DNA of 64,000 bases from the NCBI RefSeq assembly GCF_016592155.1, contig NZ_AP024237.1, positions 558,001 to 622,000 of the forward strand, written 5' to 3'. The stretch's first letter is position 1. Each line of letters starts with the position of its first letter. Made by a program: the position numbers and the translations under genes. Source of the stretch: Mycobacterium heckeshornense (GTDB lineage: Bacteria; Actinomycetota; Actinomycetes; Mycobacteriales; Mycobacteriaceae). Shown in pieces: positions 1 to 8,581 of this stretch. The notes under the pieces were generated by a model. It was given only the letters and a program-made list of their open reading frames with translations. It was not told where the DNA came from and searched no databases.

Positions 1-878
1 CGGTCGACTCCCAGCAGGATCTTGCGGGGGTTGCCGAGCTCGGCCCGGATCTCGCGGGCCCGTCGGCGGATGTTGCGGTCCCGGGCCTTGCGGTCGAGCT
101 CGGCGGAGTCGATCGAGATCGGGAACGCGCCCACCCGGACCGTGCGCGACCCGAGGTCGACCTCGCCGAACCGGGATCGGACACCGACCGCCGCGCGCGA
201 CGTATTGGCCCCGGCCAACCGCCGCGCCAGGAACAGGAAATTCTGGGCGCCACCGACCAGGTGGAAGCCCACGAGGTCGGCGCCGAGCAGGCCTTCGATA
301 ATTTCGATGCGCCAGGGCAGCTGCATGAACAGCTCGACCGGCGGAAACGGAATGTGCAGGAAAAATCCGATGGTCAGATCGGGCCGCAGTTCGCGCAGCA
401 TCTTCGGCACCAGCTGCAGCTGGTAGTCCTGGACCCACACGGTCGCGCCGCGGGCAGCCGCACGCGAGGTCGCTTCGGCGAATCGGCGGTTGACGTCGAC
501 ATAGCGATCCCACCACTGGCGGTGGTAGATCGGCTTGACGATGACGTCGTGGTACAGCGGCCACAGCGTGGCGTTGGAGAATCCCTCGTAGTATTGGGCA
601 ACGTCGTCGGCGGACAGCCGGACCGGGTACAGCTGCAGGTCTTCTTCGACGATGGGCTGCTCGTCGGCATCGACGATGCCCGGCCACCCGATCCAGGCTC
701 CGCGGCGGCGGCGCAGCAATGGCTCTAACGCCGTGACCAGCCCGCCCGGGCTGCGCTTCCAGGTGGTGGTGCCGTCGGCGAGCCGCTCCATGTCGATCGG
801 AAGCCGGTTGGCGACCACCACGAAATCGGAATCCCCGGAGCCCGAAGCTTTGGTGCCCTGGCCTTCCCCGGGACTCAC
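1..878 (-). CDS. otsA: Trehalose-6-phosphate synthase OtsA (5' part; runs off the window)
   Basis: Makes trehalose-6-phosphate from a nucleotide-glucose donor and glucose-6-phosphate in the cytoplasm, the first step of the OtsAB trehalose route. About 292 N-terminal codons are visible; the family is usually near 500 residues, so the C-terminal half lies beyond base 1. GT20 landmarks are readable in order: VVVANRLP near residue 20, [32 protein letters not shown] and [10 protein letters not shown]. The start is a GTG at 876-878 that follows the TAA stop of the upstream small gene with no gap, so the two are probably translationally coupled. The pair matches the Rv3489-otsA arrangement of M. tuberculosis as I recall it. 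Confidence 0.93.
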   Translation of the reverse strand, partial: MSPGEGQGTKASGSGDSDFVVVANRLPIDMERLADGTTTWKRSPGGLVTALEPLLRRRRGAWIGWPGIVDADEQPIVEEDLQLYPVRLSADDVAQYYEGFSNATLWPLYHDVIVKPIYHRQWWDRYVDVNRRFAEATSRAAARGATVWVQDYQLQLVPKMLRELRPDLTIGFFLHIPFPPVELFMQLPWRIEIIEGLLGADLVGFHLVGGAQNFLFLARRLAGANTSRAAVGVRSRFGEVDLGSRTVRVGAFPISIDSAELDRKARDRNIRRRAREIRAELGNPRKILLGVD

Positions 879-1043
879 TTACGTCTCGGGTTTCGTCGGC
901 GCAATACCGAGCATGGACAAGAACATGCGGCATTCATCGGCGTCGTTCGCGTATGCGGCCACTACGCGCCTGGCCTGGCTTGCGGTGCTGTCGGTCAATG
1001 GTTCCACGTCGCCGATTTCGCCGGGGTCAGACTTGGTAGGCAT
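879..1043 (-). CDS. Small conserved mycobacterial protein upstream of otsA (Rv3489-like)
   Basis: A 54-residue acidic soluble protein of unknown function. It has no signal peptide or membrane segment. I chose the ATG at 1041-1043, giving a protein starting MPTKSDPGEIGD, because 54 residues is the length I recall for Rv3489, which sits at the same place before otsA; an in-frame start at 1079 would add 12 residues. Its TAA stop directly abuts the otsA GTG, so it may act as a leader that couples otsA translation. The C-terminal half (roughly QARRVVAAYANDADECRMFL) looks helical. The resemblance to an acyl-CoA carboxylase epsilon-type small subunit is only superficial. Confidence 0.75.
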   Translation of the reverse strand: MPTKSDPGEIGDVEPLTDSTASQARRVVAAYANDADECRMFLSMLGIAPTKPET

Positions 1044-1160
1044 GACATCACTGTAGGCGAAATGACCTTTTGGCCGCATACGCGTTACAACCCGCCGACG
1101 GCGGCGTTACGCGGTGGCCGTAATCTGTAAGTATCGGACGAACCCAGGTGAGGTGGCGAA

Positions 1161-2099
1161 ATGGCAGTCCACGACGAAGTGGGCACCAGTGCGATCAGCA
1201 GTGGTGAAACCGCTGAGCTGGTGACTTACGAAACGCTCGACGGTGGCCGCATCGCCCGGGTGTGGCTCAACCGGCCCGAGGCGCACAACGCGCAGAACCG
1301 TACGCTGCTGGTCCAGCTCGACGACGCATTCGCCCGCGCCGAGGCCGACGACACGGTCCGGGTGGTGATCCTGGCGGCGCGGGGCCGAAACTTCTCCGCC
1401 GGCCACGACCTGGGGTCGGAGGCCGCGTTGGCCGAACGCAAGCCCGGTCCGGGCCAGCACCCGACGTTTCGCGGCTATGGCGCCACTCGGGACCCGATCG
1501 CCGAGAAAACGTTCCTGCAGGAATGGCACTTCTATTTCCAGAACACCTGCCGCTGGCGCGATCTGCGCAAGATCACCATCGCGCAGGTTCAGGGTAATGC
1601 GATCTCCGCGGGGTTGATGCTGATCTGGGCATGCGATCTCATCGTCGCCGCCGACAACGCGAGATTTTCTGATGTGGTCGGTGTCCGAATGGGTATGCCG
1701 GGTGTCGAATACTATGCACACCCTTGGGAATTCGGCCCGCGCAAAGCCAAAGAACTACTGTTGACCGGCGATTCGCTGGACGCCGACGAGGCATACCGGC
1801 TAGGCATGGTGTCCAAGGTCTTTCCGCTTGAGCAGTTGGAAGAGAAAACGTTGGAATTCGCGCGGCGGATTGCCGAGCGGCCGACTATGGCGGCGCTGCT
1901 GATCAAAGACTCGGTGAACGCCGCCTCTGACGCGATGGGATTCACCGAGGCGCTGCGGCACGCATTCCATGTACACGAACTCGGGCACGCCCACTGGGCG
2001 GCGCGGAACGAAAACCGCTATCCCGTCGGGCTGCCGCCCGATGTCGAAGACTGGCGCGAGGCGAAGCCGTCGAAGATCGCCCGCCGTGACGAGCCGTGA
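1161..2099 (+). CDS. Enoyl-CoA hydratase/isomerase (crotonase) family protein
   Basis: A 312-residue crotonase-fold protein, predicted to hydrate or isomerise an enoyl-CoA in a beta-oxidation-like step. The hallmarks are the acyl-CoA binding strand RVWLNRPEAHNAQN near residue 35, the first oxyanion-hole segment GRNFSAGHDLG, and the second oxyanion segment GNAISAGLMLIWACDL. It is about 50 residues longer than a typical family member, with an insertion after GHDLG (roughly residues 90-135) and an extended C-terminus. The usual catalytic Glu pair is not obvious, so the exact reaction (hydratase, isomerase or ring hydrolase) is open. A GAGGTGG ribosome site lies just before the ATG. It is followed after 80 bp by a same-strand SDR and is probably the first gene of the catabolic island. 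Confidence 0.85.
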   Translation: MAVHDEVGTSAISSGETAELVTYETLDGGRIARVWLNRPEAHNAQNRTLLVQLDDAFARAEADDTVRVVILAARGRNFSAGHDLGSEAALAERKPGPGQHPTFRGYGATRDPIAEKTFLQEWHFYFQNTCRWRDLRKITIAQVQGNAISAGLMLIWACDLIVAADNARFSDVVGVRMGMPGVEYYAHPWEFGPRKAKELLLTGDSLDADEAYRLGMVSKVFPLEQLEEKTLEFARRIAERPTMAALLIKDSVNAASDAMGFTEALRHAFHVHELGHAHWAARNENRYPVGLPPDVEDWREAKPSKIARRDEP

Positions 2100-2179
2100 G
2101 CCACGCTGAGCAGCCGCAAAAGTATCCTGCAACAGCGGTCTGCGGGCTGCTTTGCGCCGGGTGAGAGTAAGGAGCGAGC

Positions 2180-3013
2180 GTGCGGCTTTCCTTCGACGAT
2201 CGCACATACCTGATCACCGGTGGTGGCAGCGGCATCGGTAAGGCGGTCGCGGCCGGACTAGTCGGCTCCGGGGCGGCGGTGATGATCATCGGCCGCGATG
2301 CCTACCGGCTGGCGGGCGCCGTGAACGACATCGAGACAGCCACCGGTACCCGCGGCTCGATCCGCTACGAGTCCGCCGACGTGACCGACGAGGACGAGAT
2401 CGCCCGGGCGGTGGAGGCCGCGACCGCATGGCACGGTCGGCTGCACGGCGTGGTGCATTGCGCCGGCGGGTCGGAGACCATCGGCCCGATCACCCAGATC
2501 GACTCCCAGGCCTGGCGACGCACCGTCGACCTCAACGTCAACGGCACCATGTACGTGCTCAAACATGCCGCGCGTCAACTCGTGCGCGGCGGCGGCGGAT
2601 CGTTCGTCGGGATTTCGTCGATCGCGGCCAGCAACACCCACCGCTGGTTTGGCGCTTACGGCGTGACCAAATCCGCGGTCGACCACCTGATGATGTTGGC
2701 CGCCGACGAGCTGGGACCGTCGTGGGTTCGTGTCAACGGCATCCGCCCGGGGCTGATCCGCACCGACCTGGTGGCCGCGATCACCGAATCGCCGGAGCTG
2801 AGCGAGGACTACCGGATCTGCACCCCGCTGCCGCGGGTGGGCGAGGTCGAAGACGTCGCCAATCTGGCCATGTTCTTGCTCAGCGATGCAGCCAGCTGGA
2901 TCACCGGACAGGTCATCAACGTCGACGGCGGACACGCGCTGCGGCGCGGCCCGGATTTCAGGGCGATGCTCGAACCGGTGTTTGGCGCCGATGGGCTACG
3001 CGGAGTGGTCTGA
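2180..3013 (+). CDS. SDR family oxidoreductase
   Basis: A 277-residue classical short-chain dehydrogenase/reductase, predicted to interconvert an alcohol and a ketone with NAD(P)(H), possibly a 3-hydroxyacyl-CoA or hydroxysteroid. The Rossmann motif TGGGSGIG lies near residues 13-20, NVNGTMYVLKHAA marks the conserved Asn helix, and the catalytic Ser and Tyr-x3-Lys are in ISSIAAS and YGVTKSAVDHL. The C-terminal WITGQVINVDGGH segment is typical. The start is a GTG preceded by AAGGAGCG. Its last 18 bp overlap, tail to tail, the end of the minus-strand dehydrogenase that follows. The pairing with the upstream enoyl-CoA hydratase suggests two consecutive steps of acyl-chain breakdown. Confidence 0.88.
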   Translation: MRLSFDDRTYLITGGGSGIGKAVAAGLVGSGAAVMIIGRDAYRLAGAVNDIETATGTRGSIRYESADVTDEDEIARAVEAATAWHGRLHGVVHCAGGSETIGPITQIDSQAWRRTVDLNVNGTMYVLKHAARQLVRGGGGSFVGISSIAASNTHRWFGAYGVTKSAVDHLMMLAADELGPSWVRVNGIRPGLIRTDLVAAITESPELSEDYRICTPLPRVGEVEDVANLAMFLLSDAASWITGQVINVDGGHALRRGPDFRAMLEPVFGADGLRGVV

Positions 3014-3898
3014 CGGGTCTGACGCCACACCCGCATCGCGGGCCGCAAGGCTGGCGATCGCCGACCAATCCAGATCGCCGTGGCCGTTGGCCACCAGGGT
3101 GAGGAAGCGGTCGCGCAGCAGGCCGGCGAGTGGCAACGGGACGCGAAGCTCGTCACCGGCGGCAAGTGCCAGCCCGATGTCTTTGAGCCCGAGGGTGGCC
3201 GCGAAGCCGGCCGGGTGGAATTGCCGGCGGGCGATCAGCCCGCCGTAGGTCTGGTAGGCCGGCGAGCCGAACAAGGTCGAGGTGAGGATGTCGACGTACT
3301 GCAGCTGGTCCACCCCGCCCTTGGCGACGAGCGCGATCGCCTCGCCCAGCGACTCGATGGCCGAGGCGATCAGAAAATTCCCGGACAGCTTGACGAGGTT
3401 GGCGGTGTGCGGCTGCTCGGAGACCACGAAGGTGCGCTGCCCGATCGCATCGAACAGCGGGATCAGCGGGTCCAGCACCTGGGGTGCGCCCGCTGCGACG
3501 ACGAAAAGTTCTGCCGCAGAAGCGGCTTCGGGCCTGCCGAACACCGGTGCGGCGACGTAGTGCTGACCGGCCTCGGCGTGCGCGGCGGCGAGGCGTTTCG
3601 ACAGGCCGACGCTGATGGTGCTCGACGAGACGTGGTGGGCGCCCGCCGCCAGCGAGGCCAGGATGCCGTGTTCGCCGAACGTGACCTCTTCGACCGCCTC
3701 GTCGCCGGCGAGCATGGTGACCACCACCTCGCCGCCGCAGGCCTCGGCGACCGAGTGAGCCGGGGCTGCGCCCCGCTGGACAAGTGTCTCCATCTTGGCA
3801 GCGGTGCGGTTGTAGACGGTGACCTGATGACCCGCGTTGACGAGGTTGGCGGCCATGCCGCGGCCCATGTTGCCCAAGCCGATGAATCCGATCCGCAT
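2996..3898 (-). CDS. NAD(P)-dependent beta-hydroxyacid dehydrogenase family protein
   Basis: A 300-residue member of the 3-hydroxyisobutyrate/6-phosphogluconate dehydrogenase superfamily. The N-terminal Rossmann motif FIGLGNMGRGMAANL binds NAD(P), and the conserved lysine of the catalytic helix is in NLVKLSGNFLIASA. The usual DAPVSGG substrate loop reads AAPVFGRPEA, so the substrate may not be hydroxyisobutyrate; imine-reductase-like or other beta-HAD variants are alternatives. I prefer the ATG at 3896-3898 (MRIGFIG) over the ATG four codons upstream because the Rossmann strand begins at once. The gene is convergent with the SDR, sharing 18 bp, and divergent from the amidohydrolase across about 130 bp. 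Confidence 0.82.
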   Translation of the reverse strand: MRIGFIGLGNMGRGMAANLVNAGHQVTVYNRTAAKMETLVQRGAAPAHSVAEACGGEVVVTMLAGDEAVEEVTFGEHGILASLAAGAHHVSSSTISVGLSKRLAAAHAEAGQHYVAAPVFGRPEAASAAELFVVAAGAPQVLDPLIPLFDAIGQRTFVVSEQPHTANLVKLSGNFLIASAIESLGEAIALVAKGGVDQLQYVDILTSTLFGSPAYQTYGGLIARRQFHPAGFAATLGLKDIGLALAAGDELRVPLPLAGLLRDRFLTLVANGHGDLDWSAIASLAARDAGVASDPSDHSA

Positions 3899-4030
3899 GA
3901 CCTCCACCATGCCCGCTGGTGCGGTGTGCAGGCGAAGACCGGTGGTCCGCTCACTGAGATGACGATCTTGCCGGTCGCCGGGCCGATCGGGAAGCTAGCC
4001 TGGTGTAGCAACAACGCCCGGGAGGATCCG

Positions 4031-5305
4031 ATGGCTGCAACCTGGGACACGATCGATCGCTACGTCGTCATCTCGACGGACACCCACGCCGGCGCTGATC
4101 TCTACGGCTACAAACAGTATCTGCCGGCACGCCTGCACGACGAATTCGACGCTTGGGCCAAGTCATATGTCAGCCCGTTCGACGACCTCGTTATCGCCAC
4201 GGCCAACCGGAACTGGGACCACGAGTTCCGGATTGCCGAAATGGACGCCGACGGGGTGGCCGGCGAGGTGTTGTTGCCCAACACCGTGCCACCGTTCTTC
4301 CCGACCACCCCCAACATCACCATCAGCCTGCCCCGCACTCGCGACGAGTTCGAGAAACGTTGGGCCGGCGTGCAGGCCCACAACCGCTGGCAGGTCGACT
4401 TTTGTTCGCTGGCCCCCACCCGGCGGCGCGGCTTGATCCAGATCTTCCCCAATGACATCGACATGGCGCTGCAGGAGATTCGCTGGGGCGCCGAACAGCA
4501 GTGCTTCGGTGGCGTGCTCATTCCTCCGGTCTCACCGGGCGATCCGCACGTCGCCCCGCTGTTCCACACCCGCTACGAACCGGTCTGGGCGCTGTGCGCA
4601 GAGTTGGACCTGACGGTGGTGCAGCACGCGGGTGCTGGCAGCCCCGAGATGCCGATGGACCAGCCCGCGTCCAACGCCGTGTTGATCACCGAGATGGCGC
4701 TATGGGCGCAGCGCACCCTCGGCCACCTGATACTGGCCGGTGTGTTCGAGCGGTACCCGACGCTGCGGTTCGTGCCGACCGAGCAGGGCACGCTGTGGGT
4801 TCAGCAGCAACTGGCGGTGCTCGACGCCATGGTGCCTACCATGAAATCCGAGGCGCACAACCGCACCTACGGGATGTTCGGTGGGTCATCCGTCGACGCG
4901 CTGACCATGAGCCCGAGTGAATACGCCAAGCGGAACTGCTATCTGGCCGCCGAGCTGATGCCTTACGACGCGCCGATGATCGACTTCATGGGAGCCGACC
5001 ACATCATGTGGGGCAGTGACTATCCGCATGAGGAAGGCTTCACCCCGCACTCCAAGCTGGCCATCCGTTGGGCGCTGCACAACAGGTCGGAGGAAGAATG
5101 CCGAAAAATCCTGGGCGGCAATGCTGGTCGGCTATACCGTTTCGATCTTGACGCGCTGGCGCCCGTCGCCGAAAAGATCGGGCCCACGGTCGTCGAGGTG
5201 CACACCCCCTTGGCGGACACCGGCTACCGCGCCCCGGCCGCGTTCGGCTACCGGCCGTTCGAAGGCGGGCTGGCTCTCAAGCGGCTCGCCCCGGCACGCG
5301 GCTGA
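4031..5305 (+). CDS. Amidohydrolase_2 family metal-dependent hydrolase/decarboxylase
   Basis: A 424-residue protein of the Amidohydrolase_2 (ACMSD/gamma-resorcylate decarboxylase-like) superfamily: a metal-dependent TIM barrel that hydrolyses or decarboxylates ring or ring-derived carboxylates. Metal-ligand regions are visible as STDTHAGADL near residue 20, VVQHAGAGSPEMP in mid-protein and MWGSDYPHEEG near residue 335. The first ligand motif reads DTH rather than the classical HxH, common in the mycobacterial and actinobacterial branch. The start at 4031 is supported by GGGAGGATCCG immediately before the ATG; the open frame reaches further upstream, but that part overlaps the opposite-strand gene. 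The stop overlaps the next ATG (TGATG), coupling it to the PadR regulator. Confidence 0.85.
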   Translation: MAATWDTIDRYVVISTDTHAGADLYGYKQYLPARLHDEFDAWAKSYVSPFDDLVIATANRNWDHEFRIAEMDADGVAGEVLLPNTVPPFFPTTPNITISLPRTRDEFEKRWAGVQAHNRWQVDFCSLAPTRRRGLIQIFPNDIDMALQEIRWGAEQQCFGGVLIPPVSPGDPHVAPLFHTRYEPVWALCAELDLTVVQHAGAGSPEMPMDQPASNAVLITEMALWAQRTLGHLILAGVFERYPTLRFVPTEQGTLWVQQQLAVLDAMVPTMKSEAHNRTYGMFGGSSVDALTMSPSEYAKRNCYLAAELMPYDAPMIDFMGADHIMWGSDYPHEEGFTPHSKLAIRWALHNRSEEECRKILGGNAGRLYRFDLDALAPVAEKIGPTVVEVHTPLADTGYRAPAAFGYRPFEGGLALKRLAPARG

Positions 5306-5979
5306 TGGAAGGCGGCGATTCTGCGGACAAGCCGAGCCTCGCGTCGACCAGCTGGGCGCTGCTTGGCATGCTGTCATACGAGCACGAGCTCTCCGGCTAC
5401 GACATCCGGAAGTTCATCGATTGGAGCATGCGCTTCTACTACGGCAGCCCGGCCTACAGCCAGATCTACTCCGAACTCAAAAGACTCGAACGACTGGGCC
5501 TGGTGACCTCACGTGTCGAGAACACCGGTGGAATGCGCAATCGGAGGCTGTACAAGATCACCGAAGCCGGCCTGGCAGCGGTGACCCGGTGGGCAAACGA
5601 CACGCCGGTCGACCGCCCGACCCTCAAGCACGGCGCGCTACTGCGGGTGACACTGGGACATCTCACCAGCCCGGCGCGACTGAAGGAGTTGCTCCAAGAC
5701 CATGTGGCCTATGCCGACAAGATGCACCGCAAGGCGGCCAAGGACGCGCGCTGGGCCGGCGCTGATCCGTGCTGGGCCTACGCGCGGATCGCATTGCAAT
5801 GGGCCGAGCGGTATTACGCCAACGAGCGGGAGCTTGCCCTGAAGTTGATCAAAGAGCTCGACGAGGCCGAAGCCGTCTTCCCTCGTGCCTCAGACGGCGA
5901 GACCACCAAAATTCCCTGGCCCGCACCGGAATTCTGGTACGAGATTGAGAAGAGAGCGAACGCAGAGGAGCCGGACTGA
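5305..5979 (+). CDS. PadR-family transcriptional regulator
   Basis: A 224-residue PadR regulator. The N-terminal winged helix spans about residues 12-95, with the family-typical LLGMLSYEHELSGYDIRKFI and SQIYSELKRLERLGLVTSR, ending in a wing around NRRLYKITEAG. The C-terminal half is helical and probably the PadR C-terminal dimerisation domain. The gene overlaps the amidohydrolase stop codon, so both are on one transcript and the regulator likely responds to that pathway's substrate. Its stop codon abuts the stop of the convergent FAD dehydrogenase with no intervening base. The ligand and operator are not identifiable from the sequence. Confidence 0.88.
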   Translation: MEGGDSADKPSLASTSWALLGMLSYEHELSGYDIRKFIDWSMRFYYGSPAYSQIYSELKRLERLGLVTSRVENTGGMRNRRLYKITEAGLAAVTRWANDTPVDRPTLKHGALLRVTLGHLTSPARLKELLQDHVAYADKMHRKAAKDARWAGADPCWAYARIALQWAERYYANERELALKLIKELDEAEAVFPRASDGETTKIPWPAPEFWYEIEKRANAEEPD

Positions 5980-7695
5980 TCATGCTCCGGCCGCGTCACG
6001 GGCAGCGACGTAGCCGTAGACCAAGCCCTGTGCGATCGTGGCGCCGGCACCGGGGTAGGCGGTGCCGAACGCGTTAGCCGCGGTGTTGCCGATCGCGTAG
6101 AGCCCGTCGATCACACCGCCGTCTTCGCGCTGCACCCGGGCGCGGTCGTCGGCCCGCAGGCCCCCGCAGGTGCCGAGATCGCTTAGCACCATTTTCACTG
6201 CATAGAACGGTTTTCTATCGAGGGCGCGCAGATTCGGATTGGGAACGACGGTGGGATCGCCGTAGTAGCGGTCATAGGCACTGCCGCCGCGGTGGAAGTC
6301 CGCGTCATATCCAGCTCGCGACATATCGTTGAACCGGTTCACGGTTGCGATCAATTGCCTTCGGGGAACGCCGATTTTGTCGGCGAGTGCACCGAGATCA
6401 TCGGATCGGTGTGCGACGCCGGCCTCATACCACGCCCGCGGAATCGGCATTCGCGGAAGCAGTTCACCGGCCAACACGTAACTGTTGCGGTACTGCTGGT
6501 CGAAGATGATCCACATGGATTCAATCGGTGTGCCCGCCCGCGACCGTTCAAGCAAGCGCTGCCCGAATGACATGTAATCCGTCGCCTCATTGGCGAACCG
6601 GGCGCCGTGCTGATCGACGATCAGCGAGCCCGGCAGAGATCTTTCGGCCAGCATCACCAACGGTGTTCCGCCGGGCAGCGGCGCCACGGCCGGAAACCAC
6701 CACGCCTGGTCCATGAGATCGATTGCAGCACCGACGTCCTGGGCGGCGCGAATCGCGTCGCCGGTGTTGGTCTCCGCCCCGAGGCTCATGTGCTCACCGA
6801 GCGATTCCGACTGGAATTTCCACCGCATGGCCATGCTGTGGTCGAACCCGCCCGCGGCCAGCACCACACCGCACCGCGCGGTGACGGTGACCTCGCGCCC
6901 GTCGTGGGCCACCACCGCGCCACTGACCCGTCGGCCCTTGAGGGTCAACTGCTGCAGTGGCGTGTCCGTCCAAATCGGGATCCCCGCGTGCAGCACACCG
7001 GCGAATAGCCCGGCGACCAGGGCCTGCCCGCCCGCGACGTAACGGCGGCCAAGCAGCAGTCCGCCCACACCTTGGCCGAGGCGTTTGGCGATGATCGCGA
7101 TGCCCCGGTGCGGAACGCGGGCCGTCAGGTTCATCCAGCGGTAGTCAGCGGCGGTGGTGGGCATGGGGATCTTGGGCTGCATGAGCCCGGGCCGCAACCA
7201 GGTCCGATACTCACCGAGGATCGCGGCGTTGAGCGGCCGGCATTCGCAGGTTCGCCCGGCCGCGCTGCCGCCCGGCGCCTCAGGGTGGTAGTCCGAATAG
7301 TCCTTGGCCCATGCGAACCGGATCGGCGTGCTGCGTTGCAGCATTCCGACGGTTGCGGCCACGTTTCGCAGGTAACCAGCGGACCGTTCGGCCGGCGCCG
7401 TGCCTGCCACCACCGACCGGAGATACGCCTCGGCCCGTTCGAGCGTGTCATCGGCTTGCTGCTTTTCGAGGATCGGGCTGGCCGGCAACCACAACGCGCC
7501 CCCCGAGCGGGCGGTCGAGCCGCCGACATACGACGACTTCTCCACGATCAGCACGTCGAGTCCGAGTTCGTCGGCGGCTAATGCCGCGGCCAGTCCCGTC
7601 CCGGAGCCGACGATCAACACGTCGACGGTGACGTCACGGACAGCAGTACCGGCGGGGATGGTGCCGGAGTGGGGATTCGCCACCAAAGGCCTCAT
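5980..7695 (-). CDS. 3-ketosteroid delta1-dehydrogenase-like FAD-binding dehydrogenase
   Basis: A 571-residue FAD_binding_2 flavoprotein of the KstD/fumarate-reductase group, predicted to introduce a double bond next to a ketone in a ring substrate. The dinucleotide motif VLIVGSGTGLAAALAA (residues 26-41) is followed by VEKSSYVGGSTARSGGALWLP, the family's FAD signature. The C-terminal TAYPGAGATIAQGLVYGYVAA matches the KstD Tyr-x3-Gly region (YPG.GATI) used for ketone activation. I chose the ATG at 7693-7695 because it forms an ATGA overlap with the iclR stop and puts the FAD strand at the usual depth; the open frame extends further upstream into iclR. Together with IclR it forms a two-gene minus-strand operon. 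Confidence 0.85.
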   Translation of the reverse strand: MRPLVANPHSGTIPAGTAVRDVTVDVLIVGSGTGLAAALAADELGLDVLIVEKSSYVGGSTARSGGALWLPASPILEKQQADDTLERAEAYLRSVVAGTAPAERSAGYLRNVAATVGMLQRSTPIRFAWAKDYSDYHPEAPGGSAAGRTCECRPLNAAILGEYRTWLRPGLMQPKIPMPTTAADYRWMNLTARVPHRGIAIIAKRLGQGVGGLLLGRRYVAGGQALVAGLFAGVLHAGIPIWTDTPLQQLTLKGRRVSGAVVAHDGREVTVTARCGVVLAAGGFDHSMAMRWKFQSESLGEHMSLGAETNTGDAIRAAQDVGAAIDLMDQAWWFPAVAPLPGGTPLVMLAERSLPGSLIVDQHGARFANEATDYMSFGQRLLERSRAGTPIESMWIIFDQQYRNSYVLAGELLPRMPIPRAWYEAGVAHRSDDLGALADKIGVPRRQLIATVNRFNDMSRAGYDADFHRGGSAYDRYYGDPTVVPNPNLRALDRKPFYAVKMVLSDLGTCGGLRADDRARVQREDGGVIDGLYAIGNTAANAFGTAYPGAGATIAQGLVYGYVAARDAAGA

Positions 7696-8519
7696 GTGTA
7701 TTGCAATGCCCTCGATAGCCCGGCTTGGCGTGGCGCCTGTCCGCGCAGCGGGCGCAGCGGCTGCAACGTCGGCGCCACCCGCTTCGGTCCGTCTTCGACG
7801 TTGCGCCAGATGCCCATTGCCGTCATGCGTACCGGTGCGGCCAGGCGCTGGTCGAACATCATCCGGCTCATTGGCCCACACACTGACACGGCTGCGATGG
7901 CCTTACCGGGATCGCCGATTGGTGCTGCGATACAGCCGAATCCGGGCACCGATTCCTCGCGGTCGAACGCGATTCCGTGCTCACGAACCTTGGTCAGCTC
8001 GGTTTTCAGCTGCGCTCGGCTGGCGATGGAGTACCTGGTTTTGCGGCGGGCGAACTCGACCGGATCGGTGCTGTCGCTGTAAGCCAGGATCGCTTTGCCC
8101 ACCGCTGTGCAGTGCGCCGGCTGGCGACCGCCGACCCGGCTGGGGATTGCCGCAATCATGCGATCGCCGATCTTCTCCAGGTACACCACGTCGGCGCCGT
8201 CGAGAACAGCCAGGTGCACCACCAGCCCGGTCGCGCGGTGCAAATCGTGCAGCAACGGTGTTGCCGCGCGGTGCAGCCGATCTTGGTGCACGGCAAGGGA
8301 TCCCAGTTCGACCAACCGCATGCCGAGCTCGTAGTCGCGACCGTCGCGGCGCAGCCAGCGCAGTTGCACCAGCCGCTCGAGCATGCGGTGTGCGGACGAT
8401 CGGGGCAGACCGGTGCGCCGCACGATCTGAGCCAGCGTCAACCGGGCGGCCCCGTCGAAGGCGTCCAGCACCAACGACACCCGATCGATGACAGCGGTGG
8501 GAGTGGATTGGGCAGTCAC
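7692..8519 (-). CDS. IclR-family transcriptional regulator
   Basis: A 275-residue IclR regulator. The N-terminal winged helix (about residues 5-75) reads VIDRVSLVLDAFDG, LTLAQIVRRTGLPRSSAHRML and LERLVQLRWLRRDG; the C-terminal effector domain contains AVLDGADVVYLEKIG and PAHCTAVGKAILAY, both family-typical. Such proteins bind small aromatic or organic acids. The gene starts with GTG at 8517-8519 after GAGGAGG. It overlaps the KstD-like gene by 4 bp and presumably controls it. Its own promoter region is now interrupted by an IS1634-family element whose end is only 33 bp upstream of the start codon, so its native regulation is probably lost or altered. Confidence 0.9.
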   Translation of the reverse strand: MTAQSTPTAVIDRVSLVLDAFDGAARLTLAQIVRRTGLPRSSAHRMLERLVQLRWLRRDGRDYELGMRLVELGSLAVHQDRLHRAATPLLHDLHRATGLVVHLAVLDGADVVYLEKIGDRMIAAIPSRVGGRQPAHCTAVGKAILAYSDSTDPVEFARRKTRYSIASRAQLKTELTKVREHGIAFDREESVPGFGCIAAPIGDPGKAIAAVSVCGPMSRMMFDQRLAAPVRMTAMGIWRNVEDGPKRVAPTLQPLRPLRGQAPRQAGLSRALQYT

Positions 8520-8541
8520 GCGAAGCGCCTCCTCGGCAGCA

Positions 8542-8552
8542 ATATTTCTAAT
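8542..8552. promoter_or_regulatory. Left part of a palindromic operator-like site split by the IS element
   Basis: This half reads ATATTTCTAAT. Joined to the other side of the IS (10551 onward, one TCTAAT copy removed), it restores ATATTTCTAATAGAAATAT, a perfect 19-bp palindrome with 9-bp arms around a central A. It would have ended 22 bp upstream of the iclR GTG, overlapping the promoter or leader, where an autoregulatory IclR operator is expected. Whether it is an operator or just an attractive AT-rich insertion target cannot be told from sequence. Confidence 0.6.
8547..8552. repeat. Target-site duplication, left copy (TCTAAT)
   Basis: The 6-bp TCTAAT directly abuts the left terminal inverted repeat and is repeated at 10545-10550 after the right one. 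A 5-6 bp duplication fits an IS1634-family insertion and defines the element ends. Confidence 0.9.
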
Positions 8553-8565
8553 CCGAAGTTGCGGC
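8553..8565. repeat. IS1634-family terminal inverted repeat, left
   Basis: CCGAAGTTGCGGC, inverted copy of 10532-10544 with 13 of 13 identical. It lies 16 bp outside the transposase stop codon. Confidence 0.9.
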
Positions 8566-8581
8566 GGTTTGTCGGTCGGAT

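Noticed and set aside
1107..1721. Minus-strand open frame of 204 codons
   Set aside because: It is the antisense shadow of the enoyl-CoA hydratase, with Arg/His-rich composition and no motif.
3080..4030. A long upstream extension of the amidohydrolase frame
   Set aside because: It is antisense to the beta-hydroxyacid dehydrogenase and has no family similarity; a good ribosome site and family start lie at 4031.
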